From contig CM062808.1 of the NCBI GenBank assembly GCA_031772625.1, forward strand, positions 144,252,605 through 144,316,604: a stretch of DNA of 64,000 nt. The letters run 5' to 3'. A program made the position numbers and the translations under genes. Below, piece by piece: positions 34,398-46,983 of this stretch. Each line of letters starts with the position of its first letter. Positions within the stretch are counted from its first letter, which is position 1. This DNA comes from Pinus tabuliformis. Taxonomy: Eukaryota; Streptophyta; Pinopsida; Pinales; Pinaceae. The notes beneath the pieces are model-generated. The model was not told the origin of the DNA. It did no database searches and saw only the letters and a program-made list of their open reading frames with translations.

Positions 34398-36006
34398 ACA
34401 GTTATGGAGGAAAAGGTGTACAATGGTTCAGATGGCTTGGAAAGCAAGTATGGGCCTAATCCTGGCTTCTAGTGATGATTTTTCTCAATTCAGGCTCAAA
34501 ACAGGCCACTATAAGTTTTCCTACAAGACGTCTACAAGAAGTACTAGTTCCTACAAGATCCCCTGTTTTATTACAAAAGGTAGGTTGAAAGCTTAGAAAG
34601 TGGTCTAGAAGGTGGATTAGAGCTTTGGAAAGGTGGATAATTGAAGAATAAGGCATGGATGTGGGTAAAAATACATAGAACTCAAGCAAGGGCTTCAAGA
34701 TGGGTAGATTTTCTCAATGGAAATGGCAATTTTTGCTTTAGCGACATGGGTGGATGAGGCTTGGATGAGGTGAACGAGATGAGGTCTCCTTGCAATGTAG
34801 AATCTCCTCCAACAACACACACTATTTTCTGCATCTATCCATAAATTCATCTATACATGGTAAATATTTATTAAATAACAGAAAATTACTTAGTCTAAAA
34901 ATTAGAAATTCAAGAACTAATGAGCTAGTAAATCTAACAAATGACTAACCTAATCAAGTGAAAATGAAATGGGGTGAATTTTGTTATTAAATATAATGTT
35001 TTTGTGATCTAATGCAATTTGAACCAATTCGATTGAAGCTCGTTAGCATGCTCTAAAAAATAGCAGAAATTTACTGTTCTTTGCTACAAAGGAGTTTTAG
35101 AAATCTCGATTTGGGAATAAGAAGACTAATCCAGATAGCTCAACGATTACTATGACCTTCAAAATATTTTCCAAGGATGAAATGATTCTTGTGATGCTAC
35201 AAAAGAACTTACATCAACCATTTAACCCAATCCTACAACAAGATATCATTAATACTAAATGCAGAAATAGAAAGAAACAAAAACAAGAGATGCATGTGAA
35301 TAAGAATTGAAAAGAAGGAAAGAAAATGATACAAAAGGGCTCTAAGGCTCCTGGGATGGCTAAGCCCAAGGAAAATCAGAGACCTATGGAGGAGACAAGA
35401 TTTAGAAGCTGAACATGAAACCAATCTTCATTATTTTCATCAATACAATTACATCCCTGGAAGAAAATACAATGGAACTGCAAAAGTTTGAGTTTTCTCC
35501 ACAAGAAGAATAATAAAAATATGCCCCTAGAGGAAAATTCAACTTGGTACTTATGAAAAATGGTTAGGAATCATTCTGCATGAAAGGAGGAAGTTTTCCC
35601 CACCAAAATCCCTTGATTAGTGGATCTGGTTCCCAATACTAGGAATCTGCATTAAATGGCAGGGGACACATTCCTAGATTTTCTCAATCATTGGAGTTCC
35701 ACAATCTGTGTCATAATTCCATAATATCTTGTTTATTTATTATTTAATATTAATCCTCCTATAGTAGGAAGCAAGTCCCTAAATTATATCCTCCTCCAAA
35801 TCTTCATTATCTGCACAATATTCTCATAATATTCCACAAAAATAAATAATATTAGGCACAAATATGCAATTATTCATAAACCTTCCTAATGAATATATTA
35901 AAGTTAAAAATACATTATCTAATGCAAAAAGAGAGGCTTAATGTGCTAAAGGATGGTCATAGGCCTTAATTTATGTTTATTTAGAGGCATGAGCCTCAAT
36001 TTATGT
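34398..36006. other. LINE-derived flank, D2 copy, no intact gene
   Basis: Near copy of 7861-9471, with the same minus-strand fragment at 35233-35424 and the same CTACAAGA motif group at about 34520-34560. No gene is supported. Confidence 0.4.
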
Positions 36007-36347
36007 CTAATTTAGAGGCACATGAAGGCCCTCTTGTGCTATGCCTATGGCATCATGTATTTGACGATTCTCTATAAAGGAAAATTGTTCTTTGGAATTA
36101 TGTTGAGATAAAATAGGCTTAATATGATTTAAATTAATTTTTGCAATGATCTTATATATGCAATTACATAGAGAGATAGGTTGGAAGTCATTAAAACTCC
36201 TAGGATTATCTGATTTTGGGATTAATGCAATAAAAGTGGCGCTGAAAGCTTCATACATTATTCCTGTCGATCTACATTCCTCATCCACTTTATGATGTCC
36301 TGACCAATGATATTGAAAAAAGTTAGAAAAAATTCAACTGACCACCC
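36007..36347 (-). pseudogene. LINE reverse transcriptase fragment (copy in D2)
   Basis: Same as the D1 copy at 9472-9812, with ATFIALIPKSD, FQPISLCN and FIENRQIHDAI on the minus strand. The frame is open up to the LTR start. The five bases before the LTR, CACCC (36343-36347), are repeated after the 3' LTR at 51782-51786, where the upstream part of the same protein is found. Confidence 0.87.
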
Positions 36348-37496
36348 TATTACACAGTAATTTGTCACTGCCTTCACTCCCAGTCCATCTACTGTGTCAT
36401 GTGTCCAAGTCAAACATGCTCATGGTGAACAAATGATCTCCTATGTTTCCAATTAACCCACTTTTCTAAAGTTATTTGCCTCATCGCGGCCATTGGCTTA
36501 GTAAATGCGCTGAAGGGTGCTCCTAAATAGTCCATTCGCGCTGCCAGCGCAGAAGTACATCTGTTTCTCGTGATGGCCCGATTTTATGCACCAGCGCGGT
36601 GTCTATGTCTTTCCTTCGGCGATGACTTGAATATATACACTAACCACTCGCGATGTCAGTGTTGAATCTCAGTCATGTACTTGTGATGATCCATATTGGG
36701 TGAATTGTTCCAACAGTCAGCCTTTCAGATGACTCCAGGCCTGGTTGTTGGCCTAGTTTGTGTTGCCCTTCCTTTCTTGGTGTGGCAGTTCCATCAATTG
36801 TGCTACCTTCCTTGATGATAAGCTCCCTCTCCCACCTTTCATGGAGACTCCTCCTCCTATTTAAACACTCACCTTTGATATGATCAGCTAGTTGGTAAAT
36901 TCTTGGCTTGAGCAGTGCTGTTAGTGCTTTTGATAGTTAGCTGGTGTGAGTGTGATAAGTGTGAGAGTGTTGATAGCTTGAGGAAGGTTGTGAAGTTCCC
37001 TTGATTTCATGTCAAAAATATGAGTGAGTGAGAGAGAGACCTTTGTATGTTGGGAGATCCATCTTAAAAGAGTGGATGCTTGAAGAACATGCTGGTTGGA
37101 TTCCTCTAAGAAGGCTTGTGATGTCAAGACTTTGGTTGTAAGCTTACTCTTATTTCATTATTAATACAATCAATGATGTTTTCCTATGTCTTGTATGTAA
37201 TGTACCTTATATCTCATGACATCTTGACTTTGTGAGTAAATAGTTTATTGTTGTTTTCTGGATTATGTGGTTTGTTGTATTTCCTTTGCTTTATTTCAGG
37301 TTGATCACTCATTGAGGAGAAGGAAGCGAAAGCTGGAGCAGCGCAACAGAACTCCATCGACCACCGGGATACGTAGGCCTCTAACTTTAACTATTTAAGG
37401 AAAGCTATTGTTGATCTGTCCTTGTTTGTGACTAGACCCACTCTAGGGCTAGAGGGGTTGCCTCTGTCCACAGAGGGAACACTTTCCTGCTTCACA
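36348..37496 (+). mobile_element. Element B 5' LTR (D2)
   Basis: It starts TATTACACAG (mutated from TGTTACACAG) and ends GCTTCACA. TATTTAAA at 36858-36865 is the likely TATA box. U3 holds five CGCGATGA-like motifs between 36481 and 36690 (for example TCATCGCGG at 36481, GGCGATGAC at 36617, CGCGATGTC at 36649). Confidence 0.9.
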
Positions 37497-37499
37497 AAT

Positions 37500-37517
37500 T
37501 GGCCACTCCGCTGGGGA
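37500..37517 (+). promoter_or_regulatory. tRNA-Arg primer binding site of element B
   Basis: TGGCCACTCCGCTGGGGA, one mismatch to the tRNA-Arg complement, three bases after the LTR. Confidence 0.82.
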
Positions 37518-39212
37518 GTCAATCCTATGTTATTCTCTTTGATCTTGTATTCATTTTGAATTTGGTCATTCTTTGCTTTTGGGGATTTATTAGCAGTCAT
37601 TTGGATCACCTGGATTGATCTGGGAGGTGTCTTTACTGCCTGGTTTCTTGGCTGGGTTTTGTTTGGGAGTTTTTGGCTCGATTGCCTTTGTTTTTTGAAT
37701 CAACGCGGATATTAGCTTAACAGTCGTGCTGACATCGCAATCGCCCTTTTGTGAAATCCTGTGCGTCATGTATTAATGCTACACAGTCACGACGATCCTG
37801 GAAATCGGATCATCGCGGGAAAGATGTGTACTCCCATGCTGACAACGCTCTGTTGCTATGGCTAGCTTTCTATCAGCGCTAGTTGCTAATGTTCTACCCG
37901 CACTGACACCAGTAGAATTGATTTTTTTCAGTTCCGTCTCCTGAATCTGCCTGTCATCTTTATCCCCCTGCCTTTTTTCTTGCTCAGTCATTTATTTTTT
38001 ATTCTTTATTATCGAGGCACTCTTTCATTGGCTTGGTTGAATGAATTTTGTATTTTTTCCCGTTGTAACCTAGTTCATTATTTCAAGTTCCTTGAATCGC
38101 TTGTCTTGGTTGCTGGCTTGCTCAAGATTCACTTACAGCCTCTTATTGGTTTGATTGAGCCTTCCTCTTTCTTTTCTTCTAGTTGGTTTTAGTGACAGTT
38201 TTTGAACCAGTCCTTTGTATTGATTCGATTTCTTTTCGCTACCGAACATAGATCACAATTGTTTGGGTTTGCCGGTTTCTTTCACACTTGCTTGTTTGCC
38301 TCCTTGAATTTGAAAAAATAAAACACCAAAAATCAAAGTTTGCATTTGTTGAGTGTGCGAAAGTGAAAGTGAATTTGCATTTCAAGATTGCATATTTCAA
38401 AGCAAATGATTAGATCTCTCTACCCTCTCGTAGGTAGGTGTTCATCGAAAGAAAATGATATTTCATTCATTGTAGCTGCATCCTAGGCTTTGTTATATAC
38501 ATACGGTAGGGCCTAAAACTGAAACATAATTCAAGATCAACCTTAAAATGAACTGAATAGATCTAACAACGTATTGGAACATAACGCTCATTATTTAGAG
38601 GTCTAGGCTAGAGACGTGCTCCAGTGTCGTTAAACCTAGTCACTATTGTTTCCACTCAAGGTTGGGTGATTCCTCCTTCTATGACTCAATAGCGATCTAG
38701 TACAAAATTGTGCTCCCACATACTGTTGAGTATATTTTGGGAGACCCCACTAGGTTATCATTCTTTATCCCTAGGAAGCTGTGTCTGTTGGCTTGCAAAC
38801 CGTAACACACCAAACACAGCATTCAGGAAGATTGACCGCCGTATGGAAAGTCCTTTGTTTTCATACGACTGCTAAGGTGTATATGCAGTTTTACGGGTTG
38901 TTTGGTAAACCTTTTGCCTAGTTTCTCCAGAGTAGTTACTTTCGCTCCTTTTCAGACTCCCTAAAAGAAAAGGTTCATTTGAGCACTTGTCACTTCAGGC
39001 TCATTAAATATTCGAAGGTGACTAGAGGCATCTTTTGGTCCTTTTCTTGACTCTTTAAAGATGAAAAGGTCAAGTCTTGTTCCTGTGTCTTAAAATTTAT
39101 TTGGCCAAGTTCACATTTACCCAGTTAGATCTTGTTTGTGTTTAGCTTGAGTAGGGTTCTTTCTCGTTAGTTTTCCTAGAATTTTAATGTGAAACATCCT
39201 GGCGGAATCATC
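37518..39212 (+). other. Element B leader
   Basis: About 1.7 kb without a gene. Motifs of the CGCGATGA type lie at 37700-37830. Hairpins CCTTTTC...GAAAAGG occur twice between 38950 and 39070, each with a GACTC-TAAA loop, and between them lies a GTCACTTC...GAAGGTGAC hairpin with loop AGGCTCATTAAA. Confidence 0.6.
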
Positions 39213-42030
39213 GATCCCGTCCCCCGTTCCAAGTGACCAAGGGTCTCCATCCTCTATTGCTCCCGAGGTTCCGGTTGTTAGTGATACTCTCCCTATTATT
39301 CCGAGTATCCAACCACTTAACTTTCGTGCCCCAGAGGACAAGTCTTACGATATTAATTGGAATCCCGTTTGGGAGCCTTCTAAGGAAGACTTTCCTGTTA
39401 CTCCTCCTAGTGCTACGATTCCAATGTCTTCCTCCGACATGGATGAGATGTCTCCCGTCTCAGGTGAAGAGTCCTTTGTATCGGAAAGTGAGATACCTAT
39501 ACCAGAAGTAGGAACTTCACCTTTCCGTGAAACAGGAACTTTACCTTTCCGTGTTACTTTCCTTGGTGTCACATTGCCTCTAAGGTATAATGCTTTAGCG
39601 GACATCATCAGTTCCAGGTCTCCTCTTTCGAGTTCCATATGGTCTCGTACCATCCCTCCGACTTCGGAGTCATTCATCCCTCAAATTCAAAATGTGTCTA
39701 TTACATCTATTCCGACCGTACTAACTGTATGTGTGGCTTCTTCGACACCTATTGTTAGTGCCGCCACTGTTTCTTCGGTGGTTACTACTGTTGTCGGGCC
39801 TTCTGCTGTTTTGACTCATGGTGGCCCAACAACAGGAGTTGTTGATCCCACAATAACTGCCACACCTTCTTCTGGTTCCATTCCAGTAGGGGTGGCATAT
39901 GATCAGTATGTGCAAGCTCTTTGGAATCCAGATCCTCAAAATCCATTTAGCTATTATGATTCTCGAGGAGCTCATATCTATTATCCCTGACCTATAGCGA
40001 CTCAACCCACGGTTGAGGTCACGGTCCCACTGTCAGTTTCTTGGGGCACCACTGGATATCATGGTGGCCAAGCATCGCCTGCACATATGCAAGGGCCACC
40101 TTATCAAGGTCAGCCGTCTTACGGACAACCTTATCCAGGGCAACCTGGAGGCCCACAAGGAAAATCCTTACAGGGACAACCTTCGGCCTTTGGTGGTCCT
40201 TCCTTTACTTATTATGGGCAACCTTCTGGTAACTCGGGACAACCTTATATCCAACAAGGTCAACCTGGTGTCCAGCAGGGCTACCCTTCTGGGCAAGTTA
40301 TTCAACCTTATTTTCAGCAAGGTGAACCCACTGTCCAGTCTGGTCAACCAACTGGACAGAGTGGTGAGCCTCAAAATCAACTAGGCAAACCAACTGTCCA
40401 GTCTGCTCAGCCATCCGGCCAGTCAGGACAACCCTCAGTTGTGCAAGGACAGCCCACCACCCAGCAAGCTCAACCTGATGGGCAAGTGAGTCAACATAAA
40501 CCACAACTAGGTCAACCGTCTAGCCAGATGGTTACTCCTCAGTTTACTCAAGGACATCCGTCTCGGCTTGCTCAAATGGGCACACAAATGATGGTTTCTT
40601 CTCAAGCGCCACCGGGTTTTCAGTCTGAGTCTGGGCTCCAGACCCAATTCGGTTCTCAAATTCCGGTTGGATATCAACCTATTTATCAAACCTAGCCGGG
40701 TTACCAGGCCCAGTTTGGAGCCTAGCCGCCTTATGGTACCCAGAAATCCCAAGGGCAAGCCCAATTTTCCCCATATCAAAATTATCAACAAATGCAGGTA
40801 AATCCTTATCAGAATTATCAGCAACCCTATGTTGCTCCTGAAGGTCAAGTTGGTAATCAATGGAATGTTGGGGGGCAAGTCCAGGGTCAACCGTCCAGTT
40901 CCAGCTACAACCCCTATGGGAAGAACTCCTACGGACAAAACCCTTATGGGCCGGGTCCGTCTGGACAGAACCAATGGGGGCAACAGTCCGCTGGATGGAA
41001 CTCTGGTACTACCTCTTACCCGCGGTCGCAAATGTCCTTTCATCCTCAGTTACCCTTTTTAGCAACGTTGGAATTACCGGACATGTCCAAGCTGACAAAT
41101 GATCCCATCCTTCATAATTCGTATTGGCTGCCGGTTCCAACTAAAATTCCAGGTGATTGTCCCAAGTTTGATGGTAAAGCTGGGGAGGATCCCTAGGCTC
41201 ATGCTATGACGTATCATCTATGGTGTTCGTCAAACTCATGGCTTGACGATTCAATCCGACTTCGCCTCTTTCAACGTACTCTGACTAGATCTGCTGCTAA
41301 GTGGTATATCGAATTAGCTAGCGGATCTTTTCAGGGCTTTAACTCATTATCTATGGCATTCTTAACTCATTTTCAGTTGCCGATTCGTTATGAAATGGGC
41401 ATGCATCTCCTGACGTCCTTAAAATAGACTATGGCCATGCACATCTCCGATCACATTCATGAATGGAGACGGCGTCGCCGTTTGATTAAGTTTTGGATTC
41501 ATGATTAGCTTTTGACTGATTGGTTTACAACCTCGTTCGTCGGTCCAATATCTAGGGACGTTGCAATGGGAGCGTGTGTAACTGAAGACAAAGCTATCGC
41601 ACGAGCTCAGTACCTTGACTTGGTTTACTCCCAGTCCGGTACTCTATATGATTATTTTCCTGATGCTTCGAGACGTAGAACTTCCAAAGCTCCGCCAACG
41701 CCCTCCGTCGATCGTGTCATTTGTTCTGTAAATCCACCTTCTAAGAAATATTCTGTGAACTCTGGGAAGCAAAAGCAGAATGCTTCAAATGAAAACACTT
41801 CTCAGAGTGTGTCTAATGCAAGTAGTACTTCCGAGGTAAATGCTGTCCAGTCCACCACGACAGACAAATCCTTGAAAGGGAAAAAGAAAGGAAAAGAGAA
41901 GAACAGAACTGAATAGCCAAAGCAGGATTCCCCTAAACCTCCACTCAGGGAGGGTGCCAAACGCAAGCCCAAGTATCCTTTCCTTATCTGCGATGAGGAT
42001 CACTACACCAAAGACTACCCGAGGCAGTCT
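39213..42030 (+). pseudogene. gag: Element B gag (D2) with long prion-like N-terminus
   Basis: One frame from about 39213 to 42030, interrupted by TGA at 39988 and several TAG codons (40693, about 40725, 41194, 41426, 41507, about 41914). No clean start ATG is seen before the frame. N-terminal 240 residues: Ser/Thr/Pro-rich. About 40020-41030: Gln/Gly/Pro/Tyr/Asn-rich, with GQP repeats, then NPYGKNSYGQNPYGPG. Gag core: 41040-41640 (KFDGKAGEDP, KWYIELASGSF, HISDHIHEWRRR). The C-terminal knuckle is CDEDHYTKDY, so its last Cys is also lost. Several stops are CAG in D1, which shows decay rather than design. Confidence 0.88.
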
Positions 42031-43530
42031 GAAGTTAGTCGTTAGCTGAAAGCTACCCTTGGAACTCCTGCCGTGCTTAAAGAACCTTTTCCTTCGCAAC
42101 AAACTCAAATGGTGGCTGATCCGTCTCAATCATATTCTCCCTTTGGTTCTCAGGTATTTATGGAAGGGACGATTCCCTTCCACATTAGTACTCGGGAAAA
42201 AGAGTATCCCTCACCTACCAGGAAGGAGCCTGAGGTCCCCTCTAGTGCTCCTCCATCCAGTTCCAGTCCCCGTCATATTGAACGACCTAGCACTGAGACG
42301 GTCATCCGACCTCCTAAGGGCTTACTCCGAAAGTCTTTGTACAACCCTAGTGCTCGTGCTGCCTAGCACTATAGCATCGTGGAGGACTTAGCTCAGGCTC
42401 CGTCAGCTATGTCCACGTTGGAAGTTCTCCAGAATTTCCCCTCCCAGAGGAAGTCTTTGCTATCATCCATCGGTGGCATTGACTTGGCCGACTCAGATTT
42501 GATTACTTTTGACCTTGAAAGCCATATACCGAGGCTGCCTCACCAAATTTCCTTCCTTATCTAGGTCATCATCAATTCCAAAACGATTCATCGTACTGTC
42601 ATTGATGAAGGCGCCTCAACTTGTATAATGTTTGTTGCTTGCTGGAAGGCTATCGGTTCTCTGACTCTGAGTCAGTCTCCTACGACCTTGGAAGCCTTTG
42701 ATGGGAGAGAGTCACATCCTTATGGTATCCTCCAAGGTTTTCCCTTTACATTGGAAGGGAAAATGGTTGAAGTAGAGGTTGAATTTGTCGATACCAATTT
42801 AACTTATAACCTCCTTTTAGGACGAAGCTGGACCTTTGCCATGTGAGCCGTGGCCTCATCTCTATTCTGTGTCATTCGTTTCCCTGATCAAGGGAAGATT
42901 GTCACCGTAGACCAGCTCTCCTTCTTTGCCTCTTCCTCCGATGGCAATGTGCCATTTGTAGAGCATACCTCAGTTCCGCTTGAAAGTGTGGGAGCTGGAC
43001 TCTTTAAAGATCTTGCCCTTATGGGTGTTTTTTCACTCCCACCTCCCAAAGTCACCGCCATCAATATAATTTCTATTCACTCTGATTTGTGGGTTCTTCC
43101 CCCTCTTGATCAACTTGACTCTTGGGGCGATGAGATGCCATTGAGTCCTGCCAAGCTCAAGTAAATCAAAATTGTTTCTGCATCGGCTCCACCCTCTGAA
43201 CCTGCTCCTTTGAGCAGGGCTCTCGACTCATATGTACAGTCCCCTTTGTTGGGAGATAGCACTTCTTCAGACCCGTTACAGGAACTTTTTCCTTCTGATG
43301 AAGCGATCATTGAGACTATGTCTTTCGAGGAATCTCCTTGGCCCGATCATCACCATCGTTCCTCATTTCTCCCTACCGATCGGGAAATGATTTCTTGTCT
43401 TGAGCAGTTTGCTTCATGTTTTCTCTTTCAACCTCATCAGACACCTATTCAGATCTATCAAGTGTCCTCTAAAGGGAATATGGGAAACATCACGATTCAC
43501 GTAGACTCAGCCTGTCAACATCTCTGTTAA
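42031..43530 (+). pseudogene. Element B protease and linker (D2)
   Basis: Same frame as gag. The active-site motif DEGAST is intact (Asp codon at 42604), with NLLLGRSW at about 42820. Stops: TAG at 42364 (CAG in D1), 42562 and elsewhere. A 7-base insertion near 43494-43500 (ATCACG followed by ATTCACG), absent from D1, shifts the frame before RT. Confidence 0.85.
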
Positions 43531-45066
43531 ACTAGGGATTGTCGAGCATATCCATGTTGGAGTAACTTCTACTCTAGAGGAGATTCAGCTCTATATAGGT
43601 CTTTTTCATGAATTTCATGATGTGTTTGCCTAGTCCTATGAAGAAATGCCCGGCATTGATCCCAGTATTGTGGTGCATGAGATACCTACCTATCCAGGTG
43701 CTAAGCCTATTCGACAATGTCTACACCCCGTGCACCCCTTAAAGGCTGCAGCTATCAAGGCGGAAGTGGAAAAGCTTCTCAAGGCTTGTTTTATCTACCC
43801 CATCCCACTCACAGACTAGGTCTCTAATATTGTCCCTGTTAATAAAAAGCAAGGCACTATCAGGGTATGTGTTGACTACCATGATATTAACCGAGACTGC
43901 CCTAAAGATAACTTCCCCACACCCTTCATTGACCAGCTCATTGATGAGTGTTCCGGGAGTGAAATATATTCATTCATGGACAACGTTTCTGGGTATAATC
44001 AGATTAATATCGCCCCCACTGATCAACACAAGACCACCTTTATCTGTCTGTGGGGTACTTTCGATTATAAGAAACTCCCTTTCGGTTTAAAGAATGCTGG
44101 TGCCACCTTCCAACGCACAATCTCATATGCCTTTCATGATATTTGGCACATTGTGCAAGCTTATCTGGATGACCTTCCGACTCATTCGGTAAGGCGTCAA
44201 GACCATCCCACCCACCTTTGTGAAATTTTTCTCCATTGTAGACACTATCGTATTCGACTTAATTCCCATAAGTGTGTCTTCTGTGTTAAGTCTGAGAGAC
44301 TTCTCAGGTTCATTGTCTCCCGAGAGGGTATCCGTTTGGATCCTCTTAAATTCGAAGCCATCCTGAATCTTCCTCCCCCTACTTCTTTGCAGCAATTGCA
44401 GAGCTTGCAGGGAAAAGTGAAATTTTTACAACGATTCATTCCGAATTATGTCAAAGTGTCTAAGGGCTATACACGGTTACTGAAGCGTGATACTCTTTTT
44501 CATTGGGATGCCGCTACCTAAGAGTCATTTGAGTGTCTCAAGGCTCTCCTCGTGTCTGCTCCTTTGTTACGTCCCCCTGATTATCATCGGGACTGCACTC
44601 TTTACTTAGCCACTGTTGACACCACTATCAGAATGGTTCTCGTTCAAGATGATGATGATGGTGTGGAGCATGTCATTTATTATCTCAGCCGCAATTTACT
44701 TGATACGGAAACTTGCTATGCTCATGTTGAGAAGTTGGCATTGGCCGCTGTTTATGCCATCCAACGTTTCCACCATTACAAACTATTGCGTACAACGATG
44801 GTGATTTCTGATTGCAACCCGATGACATACATTTTATCACGTCAGTTACTGGGGGGAAAATACTCAAAGTGGATTGTTATCCTCCAAGAGTTCAACTTGG
44901 AGTTCACCACTGCCATGTCTAAGAAGTCCCTCATCTTTGCTGAATTGGTCTGCTCTCTGCCATCTGATACCGCACCCTCTCGGTTAGAGGATCATATTCC
45001 GGATGAAACTCTGTTCTTGATTAGCACCCTCGACCCGTGGTACGGGGACATTATTGTCTATCTCTA
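43531..45066 (+). pseudogene. Element B reverse transcriptase and RNase H
   Basis: RT copies the element RNA and RNase H removes the template. RT blocks: VNKKQGTIRVCVDYHDINRD, SGYNQINIAPTDQHKTT, LPFGLKNAGATFQR and YLDD at 44162-44173, intact. A TAG at 43817 replaces TGG (TGG in D1), and another stop is at 44519. RNase H (44552-45066) has LYLATVDTTIRMVLVQ, YYLSRNL, EKLALAAVYAIQ and SDCNPMTYIL; the usual DAS motif reads VDTT. The part after 44578 exists only once in the window. Confidence 0.9.
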
Positions 45067-46281
45067 GATGTCCTCTTTTCGTCTCGATTTGTCTAAAGAC
45101 GCTTGATGGCAGATTTGCCATCAGTCTCAACCTTATCGCATTATTGGGGACACCCTGTATCGACTTAGCGCTGACTCTGTCCTCCGCTGATGTTTAACAC
45201 CCAAGGAAGACGAACAATTACTAAATGACTGCCATTTTGGAACTTGTGGTGGTCACATGTCCGGATATACAACTGCTCAAAAAATTCTCCATGCTGGTTA
45301 CTTTTGGCCCTCCATATTTAAGGATTCAATTCTTGCCATTCGTTCATGTCATGAGTGCCAAATTTACCAACAGAAAATGCGCGTGCCTCCTGCTTCGTTG
45401 CACCCTGTTATTACCGTTGGCCCTTTTTCCAAATGGGGCATTGATTATACGACCTGTAACCCTCGCTCGTCCGGGAGGCATGGGTATATCATCGTTGCCG
45501 TCGATTATTTCACAAAATGGGCCGAGGCGATGCCTACACTATCTAAAGACGGTCACACAGCGGCGCAATTTTTGTTCAATCATGTTATTTCACGATTCAG
45601 ATTCCCTCAGGCCATCGTCACTGATCACGGTAAGCATTTCCATAATCATATGATGATTGAATTAATAACCCAGTTGGGCTTGCGACATGATAGCTCGACA
45701 CCATACTATCCTCAGGTCAATGGTCAAGTGGAAGCTATCAACAAGGTTCTAGTTACAATGCTTCAACGTACCGTCGGCATGCATAAGTCCAACTGGCATT
45801 TGATGTTGTTCTCCGCCTTATGGGCCTACCGAACTTCAATGAAGGATGCCACTGGGTTCACCTCGTTCCAATTGGTTTATGGTCTGGAGGCTACCCTTCC
45901 AATTGAGTGTGAGATCCCTTCTTTAAAATTAGCTGTCGAATTACTCCTAAACACTACTCTGGTAGAAGAACGCCTTCTCTACCTAGAGCGCCTAGACGAG
46001 GCCCATCAACTAGCCTCTCTAGCTATTGAAGCACAGAAGAAGAGAGTGAAAACTCACTTCGATCATACTATTCATCCTTGTTCTTTTGTTGAAGGAGATT
46101 TAGTCTTGCTTTATGATTAAGTGAATGATAAGCTGGGGGCAGGCAAATTCGAGCCCATGTGGCACAGGCCCTACATTGTAAAGCGAGTTTTGCAAAAAGG
46201 GGCCTATGAACTGATTGATTATGAAGGGAACCCTATAGATAAGCCCCGAAATGGGCTTTATTTGAAAAAATATTATGCATG
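45067..46281 (+). pseudogene. Element B integrase
   Basis: The zinc finger is split by the frame start: DCHFGTCGGH before 45257, then CHEC. In the open stretch 45257-46120 the catalytic triad is complete: D63 (GIDY), D123 (VTDHG) and E159 (GQVEA), a DD35E spacing. The C-terminal part continues past a TAA at 46118 with GKFEPMWHRPYIVKRVL and ends at the TGA at 46279. No chromodomain. Earlier TAG and TGA codons lie at about 45065-45190. The intact core suggests only light damage. Confidence 0.92.
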
Positions 46282-46318
46282 AACCCCATGCACTCTGATT
46301 TATACATACGTGTGTTTT

Positions 46319-46352
46319 CAACAGGTGTGTTGTGTGTGTGTGTTTGCATGAC
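46319..46352. repeat. (GT)n microsatellite
   Basis: GTGTGTTGTGTGTGTGTGTT lies in the spacer between integrase and the second RNase H. That spacer has intron-like features. Confidence 0.7.
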
Positions 46353-46411
46353 TTTTGCTTGGTGTGTAGGCATGATTGCCGCTTATTGTGTCTTTTTTGC
46401 TTCGCATGCAG

Positions 46412-46831
46412 ATGTTTGGTGCACCTTACGTTGGTTTCGCTGATGGTGCCTACCGTAGTACATGCAACTTGTCTTCTGCGGCATGGGTGATCTACGATCC
46501 TCACGGTGAGTTACTAGACCTTCAAGGTGCCTGTCTAGGTTGTACCACAAACAATGTCGCCGAATATAGTGCTGTCATCGAATTATTGACTGAGGCCATC
46601 AACCACGGCATTCGTGAGTTGCTTGTGAATCTGGACTCTCAGCTTGTAGTCCTCCAGCTTGATGGGCGTTATTTCGTCAGATATCATTGGATCCTAAGGT
46701 TGTATTTAAGTGTTAAATTGTTAGAAAGGAATTTTGATTTCATCACATATCAACACATTCCAACATGACTAAACACGTTAACCGATGCATTAGCCACTTA
46801 TGTATTAGACAGACATTTGCATAACATGTAA
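46412..46831 (+). pseudogene. Archaeal-type RNase H (aRNH) of element B
   Basis: This second RNase H marks Tat-lineage elements; here it follows integrase. The ATG at 46412 comes directly after GCATGCAG, a good splice acceptor, and the frame differs from pol. Catalytic residues are in place: FADGAY (Asp codon 46442), NNVAEY (Glu) and NLDSQLV (Asp). One TGA at 46766 stands where CGA is expected; the frame then runs LNTLTDALATYVLD to TAA at 46829. The product would be about 139 residues. It could remove RNA strands together with, or instead of, the pol RNase H. Confidence 0.87.
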
Positions 46832-46868
46832 TTAAAATAGCATATAGAAGCATGAAAAACACAATAAA

Positions 46869-46983
<115 letters not shown>

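Larger units (their letters stand above)
34394..44578 (+). repeat. Tandem duplication unit D2
   Basis: This is the second unit of the duplication. It matches 7857-12700 and then 29036-34375, without the inserted Mutator-like and Athila elements. After 44578 the single-copy rest of element B follows. Confidence 0.88.

Noticed and set aside
15702..46281. Frequent in-frame TAG as a sign of a reassigned genetic code
   Set aside because: D1/D2 comparison shows CAG in one copy and TAG in the other. CAG is also used freely, and TGA and TAA stops and frameshifts are present too. Methylation-driven decay explains it.
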